Shown: positions 34,297 through 43,214 of the stretch, one piece after another
How positions within the stretch are numbered: the first letter of the stretch is position 1
How the letters are laid out: every line of letters starts with the position of its first letter
Assembly: GCA_020252645.1 (NCBI GenBank)
Contig: JADCCN010000001.1
Location: 264,966 to 328,965, forward strand
Source: Methylobacterium sp.
Lineage (GTDB): Bacteria; Pseudomonadota; Alphaproteobacteria; Rhizobiales; Beijerinckiaceae
DNA: 64,000 bases
Reading direction: 5' to 3'
Program-made: the position numbers and the translations under genes
The notes under the pieces: model-generated
Database searches by the model: none
Seen by the model: only the letters and a program-made list of their open reading frames with translations
Told to the model about the DNA's origin: nothing

Positions 34297-35385
34297 TCAG
34301 GGCTTGGGCGGTGCCGCCGGCCGGCCGAGCAGCTTCGCCATTTCCTCCTCGAGCATGTCCATCTCGGCTTCGGTCGGCTGTTTGGCGGGCGGCGGGGGCG
34401 GCGCCGGCGCAGCCTCCGGTTCCATGATCGCAACCGGCATGATCGCAACCGGCATGGTCGCAACCGGCATTGTCGCAACCGGAATGGGCGCAGGCGGCAT
34501 GCGCGGTGCGACGGAAGCGCGAGGACCTGGCGGCACGATGGGCCTCTGCAGCACTTCCGACAGGCGCCGGGCCATCTCGCTCATCGGTTCGGAACGAGAA
34601 GTTTCGGCACGCGGCGGTTCCACGCGCGCAGGCTGGGTCGGCGGAGGCGCAGGCTGAGGCGGCTGAGGCGGGGCAACCGGCTGCACGATCTGCGCCGGCT
34701 GCTGTTGCGGCGGCGGCGGAGGCGGCGCCACGGGCCTGGCTGGCGCGGGAGCCTGCGCGGGCATTGCCGGGTGTTCCATCGTTTGAAAGTCCCGCTCGAA
34801 ATCGTCCTCGAACCGGGCCACTGCGCTTGCCACGGCGCTTGCCGCGGCCGGTGCCGGTGCGGGCGCCACGGCTTCGGGCATCGCCGGCTGCGCCATGGGG
34901 CGCGGCGCAGGTGGCGCGATCGGCGCCGACGGCGCCACCGGACGTTGCGGCGCTTGCGGGGGCGCGGCCGGCGGTGCAACCGGGTTGGGTTGAAGGGCGA
35001 TGATGGGTTTTGCAGGCTCGGCCGGCTCCATCAGCGGATCGCCCTCGGCCCGGCCGCGCAGGCTGCGTTCGCCGCGCACGATTCCCTGCTCGATCACGAC
35101 ATCGTTGGTGCCGCCGATCAGCAGCAGATGCTCGACATTGTCCCGGCGGATGATGACGAGCTTTCGCCCCTCGCGGTCGAGCGGGAAGGCATCCGTCACG
35201 GCCAGCCGCTGCACCCGGCCGCCCCGCGTCGTGTTGCTCGACAGGTTCAGGGCTGGCCTCAAGGCACGAATGAGCCACGACGCGATCGCGATCACCACGA
35301 TCACCAGAAGCAGCCCGAGCCCGATCCAAAGCATCGCGGTCACGGCGCTGTCGCCGGAGTTCAGCTTGTCGAGAAGAGATTGCAT
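34297..35385 (-). CDS. fliO: FliO-like flagellar biosynthesis protein with long Pro/Ala-rich tail
   Basis: 362 residues, roughly three times a typical FliO. Residues 17-39 form a membrane helix, followed by the compact FliO-type domain (RLAVTDAFPLDREGRKLVIIRRDNVEHLLLIGG, read here as RLAVTDAFPLDR and VEHLLLIGGTNDVVIE). From about residue 120 the chain is Pro/Ala/Gln rich, with a 5-residue repeat PVATM/PVAIM near 300. A short predicted helix (TEAEMDMLEEEMAKLLGRP) ends it. It is upstream of fliP and divergent from flgB, which supports the assignment. Confidence 0.82.
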   Translation of the reverse strand: MQSLLDKLNSGDSAVTAMLWIGLGLLLVIVVIAIASWLIRALRPALNLSSNTTRGGRVQRLAVTDAFPLDREGRKLVIIRRDNVEHLLLIGGTNDVVIEQGIVRGERSLRGRAEGDPLMEPAEPAKPIIALQPNPVAPPAAPPQAPQRPVAPSAPIAPPAPRPMAQPAMPEAVAPAPAPAAASAVASAVARFEDDFERDFQTMEHPAMPAQAPAPARPVAPPPPPPQQQPAQIVQPVAPPQPPQPAPPPTQPARVEPPRAETSRSEPMSEMARRLSEVLQRPIVPPGPRASVAPRMPPAPIPVATMPVATMPVAIMPVAIMEPEAAPAPPPPPAKQPTEAEMDMLEEEMAKLLGRPAAPPKP

Positions 35386-35548
35386 GGTTCAACCACCGGA
35401 AGCGACACAAGAACGCAGCAGACACATCCGAAAAGCAGCATCATCCTTTGAGGATGGCGTCAATGGCGAAGTCCCGATCCATTGTGCGAAACCCCCTCTG
35501 GACGCCAGAAGCCGGGCTGGCCGGAAACGGCACAATTCCTTCGCGGCG

Positions 35549-35567
35549 TTTACCCGATCTTAACCAT
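35549..35567 (+). promoter_or_regulatory. CtrA-like box TTTA-N7-TTAACCAT
   Basis: TTTA (35549-35552), seven bases, then TTAACCAT (35560-35567). It differs by one base from the TTAA-N7-TTAAC consensus. It lies about 60 bp before the FlgB ATG in the flgB/fliO divergent region, a fitting place for cell-cycle control of flagellar genes. Confidence 0.5.
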
Positions 35568-35625
35568 GAATGCGGCAAGAATTGCCTTGTCATTCGCCCG
35601 AATGGCGAAATTTGCCGAGGCCTTC

Positions 35626-36054
35626 ATGATTCATGATCTTTCGACCTTCGCGGCACTGAAGCAGCGCATGCGCTTCCTGCAGTCGCGCCAGAAGGTGCTG
35701 GCCGAGAACGTCGCCAATGCCGACACGCCCGGCTACAAGCCCAAGGACATCACCCAGATCGGCATCGACCCCGCCACGCGCGGTGCCGATGCTACCCGCC
35801 GCATGGGCGTGGCGCGCTACAACCAGGCCCCCGGCCTGATGACCACCAGCGCGATGCATATCAACCCGGCGGCAAATGGTGCCGGCTCGGTCGATCGTGG
35901 CGCGGTCTACGAGACCCGTCCCTCCGCCAATGCCGTGACCCTCGAGGACGAGATGCTCAAGGTGTCGCAGAACCAGATCGATTTCCAGACCGTGGCTAAC
36001 CTCTACCAGCGCGGCCTCGCCACGATGAAGACCGCCATCGGTCGCCGGTCCTGA
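35626..36054 (+). CDS. flgB: Flagellar proximal rod protein FlgB
   Basis: 142 residues from ATG 35626, chosen because MIHDLSTFAALKQRM fits the family's N-terminus; the frame is open about 140 bp further. It has the rod signature VLAENVANADTPGYK and the C-terminal NQIDFQTVANLYQRGLATMK. It is the innermost rod component exported by the type III apparatus. It is first of flgB-flgC-fliE-fliQ. Confidence 0.95.
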   Translation: MIHDLSTFAALKQRMRFLQSRQKVLAENVANADTPGYKPKDITQIGIDPATRGADATRRMGVARYNQAPGLMTTSAMHINPAANGAGSVDRGAVYETRPSANAVTLEDEMLKVSQNQIDFQTVANLYQRGLATMKTAIGRRS

Positions 36055-36070
36055 AAGAGGAGGATGAGCC

Positions 36071-36481
36071 ATGGACTTCCTGAAATCCCTCGCCATCGCC
36101 GCTTCGGGCCTGCGGGCCCAGTCGGGCCGCATGCGTGTCATCGCCGAAAACGTCGCGAACGCGGATACCACGCCGACGCGCCCCGGCGAGCAGCCCTATC
36201 GCCGCAAGGTGGTGACCTTCCAGCAGAAGCTCGACAATGAACTCGGCGTCAGCACGGTCCAGCTTGGCCAGATCAAGCGCGACCGGTCCGAGTTCAAGAC
36301 TCGCTTCGAACCGGGCAATCCGCTGGCGGATGCCCGTGGTTTTGTCCAGAAGCCCAACGTCGACACCATGATGGAGACGCTGGACCTTCGGGAAGCCCAG
36401 CGTAGCTATGAAGCCAACCTCAACGTCATCAGCACAACCCGCAGAATGCTGGCGCGCACGCTCGAAATCCTGCGTGCCTGA
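36071..36481 (+). CDS. flgC: Flagellar proximal rod protein FlgC
   Basis: 136 residues. The N-terminus has SLAIAASGLRAQSGRMRVIA and ENVANADTT, and the C-terminus has LDLREAQRSYEANLNVISTT, both standard FlgC blocks. It starts 16 bp after flgB, behind AGAGGAGGATGAGCC, a strong ribosome binding site. Confidence 0.96.
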   Translation: MDFLKSLAIAASGLRAQSGRMRVIAENVANADTTPTRPGEQPYRRKVVTFQQKLDNELGVSTVQLGQIKRDRSEFKTRFEPGNPLADARGFVQKPNVDTMMETLDLREAQRSYEANLNVISTTRRMLARTLEILRA

Positions 36482-36510
36482 GTTTAAATCACTCGCAATC
36501 GGAGAACACG

Positions 36511-36834
36511 ATGAAAACGATGATGAATACGGGCATCGCGGCAAGCGCTTACGCCCTGCAACAGAAGATGAACTCCAACCCGGCTGCCCTGCTTGGCAAG
36601 AATGAGGCCGCGGGAGGCTCCTTCGCGGATATCCTGGAGGCGACCGTGGGTCGCGCGCAGGAAGCCGGCAAGAAGTCCGATGCCCTCGCCATTCGTGCGG
36701 CCGGCGGCAACCCCACCGATCTCGTCGAGGTTGTGACCGCGGTGGCCGAGAGCGAGGCGGCGCTGGAAAGCCTCGTGGCGGTGCGTGACCGTGTGGTCGC
36801 GGCCTACGAGGAAATCATGCGGATGCCGATCTGA
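36511..36834 (+). CDS. fliE: Flagellar hook-basal body adaptor FliE
   Basis: 107 residues. SFADILEATVGRAQEAGKKS and LVAVRDRVVAAYEEIMRMPI are the conserved FliE segments. FliE links the MS-ring to the rod and is needed for export-gate function. Its last base overlaps the fliQ ATG (ATGA), giving translational coupling. Confidence 0.95.
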   Translation: MKTMMNTGIAASAYALQQKMNSNPAALLGKNEAAGGSFADILEATVGRAQEAGKKSDALAIRAAGGNPTDLVEVVTAVAESEAALESLVAVRDRVVAAYEEIMRMPI

Positions 36835-37103
36835 TGAACGGGGCAGAGCTGATCGAAGTCGGTCGCGACGCGCTCATCACCTTCTTCAAGGTGGGGATGC
36901 CGGTCATGGTGGTCGGTCTCCTCGTCGGCTTCGTCATCTCGCTTTTCCAGGCGCTCACGCAGATTCAGGAACAGACCCTCGTCTACGTGCCGAAGGTCGC
37001 CGCGATCTTCGGTTCGCTTCTCTTCCTGCTGCCCTTCATGGGGGATGCGATGGCTGCCTTCATGGCCAGGATCGCCACGCGCATCATCTCGGGTGGCCTA
37101 TAG
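36834..37103 (+). CDS. fliQ: Flagellar type III export gate protein FliQ
   Basis: 89 residues, two membrane helices (VMVVGLLVGFVISLFQALTQ and AAIFGSLLFLLPFMGDAM), with the conserved TQIQEQTLVYVPK between. FliQ packs around the FliP-FliR core. The stop TAG (37101-37103) is also the start of a mosaic repeat that separates it from fliR. Confidence 0.96.
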   Translation: MNGAELIEVGRDALITFFKVGMPVMVVGLLVGFVISLFQALTQIQEQTLVYVPKVAAIFGSLLFLLPFMGDAMAAFMARIATRIISGGL

Positions 37104-37289
37104 AGCATGCTGTGAAAAAGTGGAATCCAGTTTTTCACAAAAAAGCATGCGATAACAATAAGGTAAGAGCATGATGTGCTTCCGTCTGAACACATCATGC
37201 TCTGTCTTGTTGTTTTCTCGCATTTTCTTGGCGCGAACCGGAGCCCATCCCCGCCTTCGCGGGGACATGCTTCGCTTGAAAATGCTCAA
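37101..37289. repeat. Mosaic palindromic repeat, locus 7
   Basis: It starts TAGAGCATGCTGTGAAAAAG, then the GAGCATGATGTG hairpin with loop CTTCCGTCTGAA, then an inverse module ending GCTTCGCTTGAAAATGCTC. It lies inside the flgB-to-flhB operon, between fliQ and fliR, so it is transcribed within that mRNA. Confidence 0.88.
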
Positions 37290-37330
37290 GAGACGAATTC
37301 CTTCGGCAATCATGGCCGAATCATTGAATC

Positions 37331-38113
37331 ATGGACGGGATGACAATCACCATCCTGCCTGAATTCGCTTTGGTCTTCATGATCGTGTTCGCCCGTGTGG
37401 GCACGATGATGATGCTTTTGCCGGCCCTTGGCGAGCAGGTGGCCCCGCAGCGGGTTCGGCTTTCCTTCGCGCTTTTCGTCACCCTGCTCACGGTTCCGGT
37501 TGTCCGGCCGAGTTTTGCGGGCCTGGGGATGAACCTCGACCTCGCCATGCGCCTGCTCGTGACGGAGATCCTCATCGGCATCACCTTTGGTCTTTCGGCG
37601 CGTTTCCTGATGTCCACCCTGCAGACGGCGGGTGTGCTCATCTCGCAGCAGATCGGGCTCTCCTTCACGATGTCGATCGACCCCACGGGCGGCGATCTCG
37701 GCCAGGCAGCTGTCATTGGCACCTTCCTGTCGCTGCTCGGAATCTCGCTCATCTTCGCCTCGGACCTGCATCATATCGCGATCTACGGGATCATCGACAG
37801 CTACCAGACCCTGCAACCCGGCACGATGCCGGCCAGCGCGGATGCGGCCGAGCTCGCGCTGACGGTCGCGAATTCGGCCTTCATCACGGCGGTGCAGATC
37901 TCAGCACCCTTCCTCATCTTCGGCCTCGTCTTCAACGTGGGCCTCGGCATCCTCTCGCGCATGATGCCGCAATTGCAGATCTTCTTCCTCGCGATGCCCG
38001 CGATGATCCTGCTCGGCGCGGTGATCTTCATCGTGGTCCTGGGCCTGATGATGGACGGGTTCCTCGCCCATGTGGTGCGGGTCTATCGCGAATTCTTCCC
38101 CGGTCTGAGGTAG
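37331..38113 (+). CDS. fliR: Flagellar type III export gate protein FliR
   Basis: 260 residues with about six membrane helices. MTITILPEFALVFMIVFARV opens the protein, and EILIGITFGLSARFLMSTLQ plus QQIGLSFTMSIDPTGG are conserved FliR blocks. ATG 37331 or 37340 could start translation. It follows a repeat element after fliQ and lies 6 bp before flhB. Confidence 0.95.
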   Translation: MDGMTITILPEFALVFMIVFARVGTMMMLLPALGEQVAPQRVRLSFALFVTLLTVPVVRPSFAGLGMNLDLAMRLLVTEILIGITFGLSARFLMSTLQTAGVLISQQIGLSFTMSIDPTGGDLGQAAVIGTFLSLLGISLIFASDLHHIAIYGIIDSYQTLQPGTMPASADAAELALTVANSAFITAVQISAPFLIFGLVFNVGLGILSRMMPQLQIFFLAMPAMILLGAVIFIVVLGLMMDGFLAHVVRVYREFFPGLR

Positions 38114-38119
38114 GCGCGG

Positions 38120-39187
38120 ATGGCGGGCGATTCCGATAAGGAAGACAAGACAGAAGAACCGACCGACCGAAGGATCGAGCAATCGATCGAGCGCGGCGAG
38201 GTTCCGAAAAGCATGGAGGCCGCGACCTTCCTCGTGCTGGCCGGCGGCACGCTGGCGCTTTTCATCACGGGCCTGATCGGGATCACGGGTTTTGTCGCGG
38301 GTATGCGCGCCTATCTGGAGAATGCGCATCAGGTCTCGATGGACCAGAGCGGCCTGATGAGCCTCTTCGCGCATGGATCGCGCACCATGGCGGGCGTGCT
38401 GGCGCTGCCCCTCATCTTCGCGCTCGTCGCGGGTGTGGCTTCCGGCCTCATCATGCACCGACCGATCTGGACCACCGAGCCGATGATGCCGAAGCTGAAC
38501 CGCATCTCGCCCATGGCGGGGTTCAAGCGCATTTTCGGCAAGGAAGCGCTTGTGCAGTTCGTGAAGAGCCTCCTGAAATTCACGATTGTCGGCGCTTTGC
38601 TCTTCTTCGTGCTCTGGCCCGAACGCAATCGGCTGGGCACGCTCGTGCAACTCGACCCCGCCCTGATGATGGGTGCCATCTGGTCCTTGTCGCTGAAACT
38701 TCTTGGCGGCGTGCTGGTGGTTTTCGCTTTCGTCGCGGCTGCGGATATCCTCTACCAGCGCTTCACCTGGCGGCAGCGCCTCAGGATGACGCGCGAGGAA
38801 CTGAAACAGGAATTCAAGGAGACGGAGGGCTCGCCCGAGATCAAGGCGAAGCTCCGCAAGATCCGCTCCGAAAGGTTGCGCCAGCGCATGATGGCGGCGG
38901 TGCCGCAATCCTCGGTGATCATCACCAACCCGACCCATTATGCCGTGGCGCTGAAATACGAGGCCGGGATGAACGCGCCGGTTCTGGTGGCGAAGGGGCT
39001 CGACCTTATGGCGCTGAAGATCCGCGAGATCGCGACCGCCAGCGACATTGCCATCGTGGAGAACCCGCCACTCGCCCGCGCCTTGCATGCGCAAGTGGAA
39101 ATCGACGAGGAAATCCCCGAGGAGCACTACAAGGCGGTTGCAGAAGTGATCGGTTACGTGATGCGCTTGAGGCGGAACCGTTTCTGA
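38120..39187 (+). CDS. flhB: Flagellar export switch protein FlhB
   Basis: 355 residues. The N-terminus DKEDKTEEPTDRRIEQSIERGEVPKS (in parts: DKTEEPTDRR and ERGEVPKS) is canonical. Four membrane helices follow. The autocleavage motif NPTH (in TNPTHYAVALKYE) is intact near residue 271, so it can switch substrate specificity from rod/hook to filament. It ends the plus-strand flagellar unit; cckA follows 59 bp later. Confidence 0.97.
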   Translation: MAGDSDKEDKTEEPTDRRIEQSIERGEVPKSMEAATFLVLAGGTLALFITGLIGITGFVAGMRAYLENAHQVSMDQSGLMSLFAHGSRTMAGVLALPLIFALVAGVASGLIMHRPIWTTEPMMPKLNRISPMAGFKRIFGKEALVQFVKSLLKFTIVGALLFFVLWPERNRLGTLVQLDPALMMGAIWSLSLKLLGGVLVVFAFVAAADILYQRFTWRQRLRMTREELKQEFKETEGSPEIKAKLRKIRSERLRQRMMAAVPQSSVIITNPTHYAVALKYEAGMNAPVLVAKGLDLMALKIREIATASDIAIVENPPLARALHAQVEIDEEIPEEHYKAVAEVIGYVMRLRRNRF

Positions 39188-39246
39188 GCCAGAACGCTGG
39201 AAGGGAGTGCCCCGCGAATCCGCCGGGCAGAGGAGGTTTTCGAGGC

Positions 39247-41844
39247 ATGCTGAAGGAGACCCCCGCCGGTCCGCCGATCGACCGCAGCCAGCGGCATGGC
39301 AGCCCCGTGCTGCTGCTGCTCGTCACGCTGGTCGTGGTGGGAGCGGTGCTGTCGCTCGCGGTGCTGGACATGCGCCATCACGCGACCGTGCTGACGCTGT
39401 TTCTCGCCGGTTTCGCCGCGCTCGGCGTCCTTGCTGCCTTCCTTTATGCGGTGGGCATCCTGCAATTTGCCGGGCGCGCAGCCCGCAATGACATCACCAA
39501 GGCCATCGTCGATGGTGCGGAGGATGGCCAGCTCGTGCTCGATCGCGAGGGCAAGGTTCTCTATGCCAATGGCGCCTACCAGAGCTTCTGCGGCGGCGTG
39601 CCGGGCCGCGCAGCGAGCATCCGCCCCGTGGAGCGCCTTTTCTCCGGGGGCTCGGATGTCAGCGAGGCGGTCTATCGCCTCGCGCAGGCCGCGCGCGAAG
39701 GGCGTGGCGCGACCGAGATCATCCGCCTCGTGCCGGCCCTCACGGGTGGCGCCGGCTATGGCTGGTATCGCGTCCGCGTCCGGCCGCTCTCGCGGGCGGA
39801 GGGCGGCACGGCCGTGCATTGGCGCCTGACCGACATCACCCGCGACCGCGAGAAGCATGAGAACGAGTTCCAGGAACTCCAGCAGGCCATCTCCTATCTC
39901 GACAGCGCGCCGGCGGGTTTCTTCTCCGCGCGCCCCGAGGGGCGCATCCTCTATCTCAACGCCACGCTTGCCGACTGGCTCGATTACGACCTGGCGGCAA
40001 TCGCTGATCGTGATCTCGAGATCCGTGACATCGTGGCTTCCGGCGGCGAGGCTTTGCTCGCGCATGTGCAGGGGCAGCCCGGCGCGGTTCGCACCGAGAC
40101 GATCGACCTCGACCTCAAGCGCAAGGGGGGGCAGCGCCTGCCGGTGCGGCTGCTCCACCGCGTGGCCTTCGCGGCCGATGGCACGGCCGGCGTATCGCGC
40201 ACGCTGGTGCTCAATCGCTCTGCGGAGGCGAGCGGCGCCGAGGGCCTGCGCGATGCGGAGGTGCGTTTCGCGCGCCTCTTCAACACCTCGCCCTTCGCCA
40301 TCGCCACGCTCAGCCGTTCCGGCGGCATCGAGACCACCAATGCGCGCTTTGCGGGCTTCCTGCCGAACCAGCAGACCGCCGCCCCGCGCGATCTCCCGAG
40401 CCTGATCGCGCCCGCCGATCGCCCCCGCATCGAGGCGGCCTTCACTCTGGCCCGTGACGGTGCCGGCGAAAGCGAGCCGGTGGATGTGTCACTGGCCGGC
40501 GAGGCCGGTCGCTCGGCGCGCTTCTTCTTCGTGCCTTCCGGCGCGAGCGAGCGCAGCGACGAGGCCGTGATCGCATACGCCCTTGAAACAACGGATGAAA
40601 AGAAGCTCCAGGAGCAACTTTTCCAATCCATGAAGATGAACGCTGTCGGCCAGCTCGCCGGTGGCGTAGCGCATGATTTCAACAACCATCTCCAGGCGAT
40701 TGTTGGTTTCGCGGACCTGCTGGCCGGAAACTTCCGCGCCACTGATCCACGCCATCAGGACGTGATGCAGATCAAGAATTCCGCCAACCGCGCAAAGAGC
40801 CTCGTGCGGCAATTGCTGGCCTTTTCGCGCCAGCAGACCCTGCTGCCCGAGACCATTGATCTCGGCGACCGGCTCGGCGATCTCAATGCGATGCTGAAGC
40901 GCTCGATCGGGCCGAATGTGGAGCTGGATATCCGCCACGGCCGCGATCTCTGGCCGACCTTCGCGGACCCGGCTTCCTTCGACAACATGATCATCAACCT
41001 CGCGGTGAATGCGCGCGATGCCATGCCCGAGGGCGGCCGCCTCACCATCCGCACGGCCAATGTGCCGGCTGCGGAGAGCGAGAGTTATCATGTCGAGGGG
41101 CTGAAGCGCGGCGATTACGTGCTCGTCGACGTCACCGATACCGGCACCGGCATGTCTCCCGAGGTGCGGCGCAAGATCTTCGAACCGTTCTTCACCACCA
41201 AGGAAGTCGGTCGCGGCACAGGCCTGGGCCTCTCTTCGGTCTATGGTTTCGTCACGCAATCCAATGGCTCGATCGATTGCCTGAGCGAATTGGACAAAGG
41301 CACGACCTTCCGCGTCTTCCTGCCCCGGCATGTGCCCCGCGCGGGCGATCTGCTGCCGGCCGGTGCGGATATGGCCGCCGCTAGCCAGGATCATGCAACC
41401 GGCATTGCCGCCGCGGGGCAGGCGCCTGCGCCGGCCGCAGCCGTCGTCGAGAAGGCGCCCGTCGCCGACCTCACCGGCACCGGCACCATTCTGCTTGTGG
41501 AAGATGAGGACGCCGTGCGCAATTTCGGCGCGCGGGCCCTGCGCTCGCGTGGCTACACCGTGATTGAGGCCCAATCCGGCGTGGATGCGCTGCATCAGCT
41601 CGAATCGAATGCGATCGAGGATATCGATCTCGTGGTTTCCGATGTGGTGATGCCCGAGATGGACGGGCCCTCCCTGCTGCGGGAATTGCGCGCGAGGAAG
41701 CCGGAGATCCGCGTGATCTTCGTATCCGGTTATGCCGAGGAAGCCTTCCGCAAGAACCTGCCGGAGGGCCAGCAATTCGATTTCCTGCCCAAGCCCTTCG
41801 GCCTCAAGCAGCTGATCGAGGCCGTCAAACGCGTGATGAGCTGA
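39247..41844 (+). CDS. cckA: Hybrid histidine kinase/phosphatase CckA
   Basis: 865 residues: two membrane helices (about 19-70), PAS-like regions (about 95-210 and 215-330, and a third to about 440), a DHp domain with [20 protein letters not shown] (His about 475), a catalytic domain ([27 protein letters not shown]) and a C-terminal receiver with Asp near 799 ([12 protein letters not shown]). This layout and the place before recA-alaS in the same segment match CckA. CckA acts with ChpT to control CtrA. GCAGAGGAGG precedes the ATG. Confidence 0.93.
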   Translation: MLKETPAGPPIDRSQRHGSPVLLLLVTLVVVGAVLSLAVLDMRHHATVLTLFLAGFAALGVLAAFLYAVGILQFAGRAARNDITKAIVDGAEDGQLVLDREGKVLYANGAYQSFCGGVPGRAASIRPVERLFSGGSDVSEAVYRLAQAAREGRGATEIIRLVPALTGGAGYGWYRVRVRPLSRAEGGTAVHWRLTDITRDREKHENEFQELQQAISYLDSAPAGFFSARPEGRILYLNATLADWLDYDLAAIADRDLEIRDIVASGGEALLAHVQGQPGAVRTETIDLDLKRKGGQRLPVRLLHRVAFAADGTAGVSRTLVLNRSAEASGAEGLRDAEVRFARLFNTSPFAIATLSRSGGIETTNARFAGFLPNQQTAAPRDLPSLIAPADRPRIEAAFTLARDGAGESEPVDVSLAGEAGRSARFFFVPSGASERSDEAVIAYALETTDEKKLQEQLFQSMKMNAVGQLAGGVAHDFNNHLQAIVGFADLLAGNFRATDPRHQDVMQIKNSANRAKSLVRQLLAFSRQQTLLPETIDLGDRLGDLNAMLKRSIGPNVELDIRHGRDLWPTFADPASFDNMIINLAVNARDAMPEGGRLTIRTANVPAAESESYHVEGLKRGDYVLVDVTDTGTGMSPEVRRKIFEPFFTTKEVGRGTGLGLSSVYGFVTQSNGSIDCLSELDKGTTFRVFLPRHVPRAGDLLPAGADMAAASQDHATGIAAAGQAPAPAAAVVEKAPVADLTGTGTILLVEDEDAVRNFGARALRSRGYTVIEAQSGVDALHQLESNAIEDIDLVVSDVVMPEMDGPSLLRELRARKPEIRVIFVSGYAEEAFRKNLPEGQQFDFLPKPFGLKQLIEAVKRVMS

Positions 41845-41853
41845 AGCGGCGAC

Positions 41854-42062
41854 GAGAGCATTTTTTCGATCACGTGGACACCGGCTGATCGAAGAAAATG
41901 CGACCGATAACAAAATCAGAGAGCGGTCGATCTCATTCATTCAGATCGAATTTCGCTCTAGAGCATGCTGTGAGAAAGTGGAATCCGGTTTTTCACAAAA
42001 AATCGTGCGATAACAATAAGATAAGAGCATGATGTGCTTCCGTCTGAACACATCATGCTCTA
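41854..42062. repeat. Mosaic palindromic repeat, locus 8 (composite)
   Basis: Modules: GAGCATTTTTTCGATCAC/GAAGAAAATGCGACC, then GAGCGGTCGATCTCAT/GAATTTCGCTC, then GAGCATGCTGTGAGAAAG and the GAGCATGATGTG hairpin with loop CTTCCGTCTGAA. It fills the gap between convergent cckA and the FkbM gene. Confidence 0.88.
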
Positions 42063-42078
42063 ACCCGTTGGACGAGTC

Positions 42079-43065
42079 TCAGAAGATCATCCCGCCATCA
42101 TAGGCGGCTGCGATCCGCCCGAAGGCCGCCCGGGCGGCATCATCGAGCGGAAGCGGGTCTTCCGGCACGGCCTGAATGCCCTTGCGCGGGAAATCCGCCT
42201 TTCCCCGCAAAAGGTTCCGAAGCTCGGGCCCCCGCTCCATGCCACCGGCGCCGGCAGATTTCTCCAGCAGGCTGCGCAGGAAGGCCGGCGGCAAGTCCGG
42301 CAGGCTCGCCAAAAGGCCAGCCACAAGCCGCCGGGTCAATTCGCGGTCGGGGTGCTCGCTGCTATCCCCGGCCTTTCCAAACTCATAGAGGTGCTTCACG
42401 ACATCCCACGGCGCGGGTTCCTTCGGGAACCGCGCGGCGAGATGCGCCTCCTCCTCAGCCACGTAGAACCGGTTGAGATCATCCCGGAAGGCCAGCCGGT
42501 AGCCCGCCGCGAGCAAGCCAGGTTCCCAGGAGCCCGAGGCATCCGCCATGCTGCCCGGCTGTACCGCCTCGATGCACATGACCCGGGGGCGATGACGCCG
42601 CAGATCGAGGCCGGCAAGGACAATGCCTTCCGCGCCTTCAACATCGATCTTGAGAAAATCCACGGCACCGATCCTGTGCTCGTCCACGATTCCCGAAAGC
42701 CGCCGGATCGGCTGCTTCTCGCTGCGAAAATCGACGCCGAACTCGCGTGCGCCTCGTGCGTTTTCCTCGATGATTGTCGAGAAACCATGCAGTCGGTCGA
42801 CGCGATGGAACAAAACCTCGCCATCGCGATCACCCACCGGGTGATCGACCACCACGTCCCGCGGACGGATGGTTGCGTAAGCCTTGGCGAGCGCGCGCTG
42901 CGGCTCCACGACCAGCCCCCGCCAGCCTCGCAGATAGAAATGAAAACTCACATTGTCTGCAACGGGATGTCCTCCGCCGACATCGATGTAGAAGCCTCGA
43001 TCCTGCTCCGCGAACAAGCATTCCAGGTGGAAATCTTCCAGCCTCTGAGCGTAGGAAATTTTCAT
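42079..43065 (-). CDS. FkbM family methyltransferase
   Basis: 328 residues. The FkbM domain occupies about residues 5-190: GFYIDVGGGHPVADNVSFHF (SAM-binding start), GLVVEPQRAL and DFLKIDVEGAE, an FkbM hallmark. A C-terminal region of ~110 residues has no recognisable domain. FkbM-type enzymes O-methylate sugars or other small molecules; the substrate is unknown. It interrupts the usual cckA to recA neighbourhood on the opposite strand. Confidence 0.82.
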   Translation of the reverse strand: MKISYAQRLEDFHLECLFAEQDRGFYIDVGGGHPVADNVSFHFYLRGWRGLVVEPQRALAKAYATIRPRDVVVDHPVGDRDGEVLFHRVDRLHGFSTIIEENARGAREFGVDFRSEKQPIRRLSGIVDEHRIGAVDFLKIDVEGAEGIVLAGLDLRRHRPRVMCIEAVQPGSMADASGSWEPGLLAAGYRLAFRDDLNRFYVAEEEAHLAARFPKEPAPWDVVKHLYEFGKAGDSSEHPDRELTRRLVAGLLASLPDLPPAFLRSLLEKSAGAGGMERGPELRNLLRGKADFPRKGIQAVPEDPLPLDDAARAAFGRIAAAYDGGMIF

Positions 43066-43128
43066 GAAGCGACCATTCTCCGCAGCGGAGGATTAAGCCA
43101 GGGGCGGACGTTTGGCAAGCACGAAAAA

Positions 43129-43143
43129 GAACAAAAAAAGAAC
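43129..43143. promoter_or_regulatory. LexA (SOS) box GAAC-N7-GAAC upstream of recA
   Basis: GAAC (43129-43132), AAAAAAA, GAAC (43140-43143) is the complement of the alphaproteobacterial LexA box GTTC-N7-GTTC. It is 72 bp before the recA start. Confidence 0.75.
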
Positions 43144-43153
43144 GTTGCCACGG

Positions 43154-43168
43154 GAACAAAAAAAGAAT
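43154..43168. promoter_or_regulatory. Second, near-perfect LexA box
   Basis: GAAC (43154-43157), seven A, then GAAT (43165-43168): one mismatch in eight fixed bases. The start is 25 bp from the first box. It may bind LexA with lower affinity or reflect duplication of the site. Confidence 0.5.
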
Positions 43169-43214
43169 AAACGTGCTGTTGAAGGTGCTCCGTCAATCCC
43201 CTAAGGAGAGTCTC

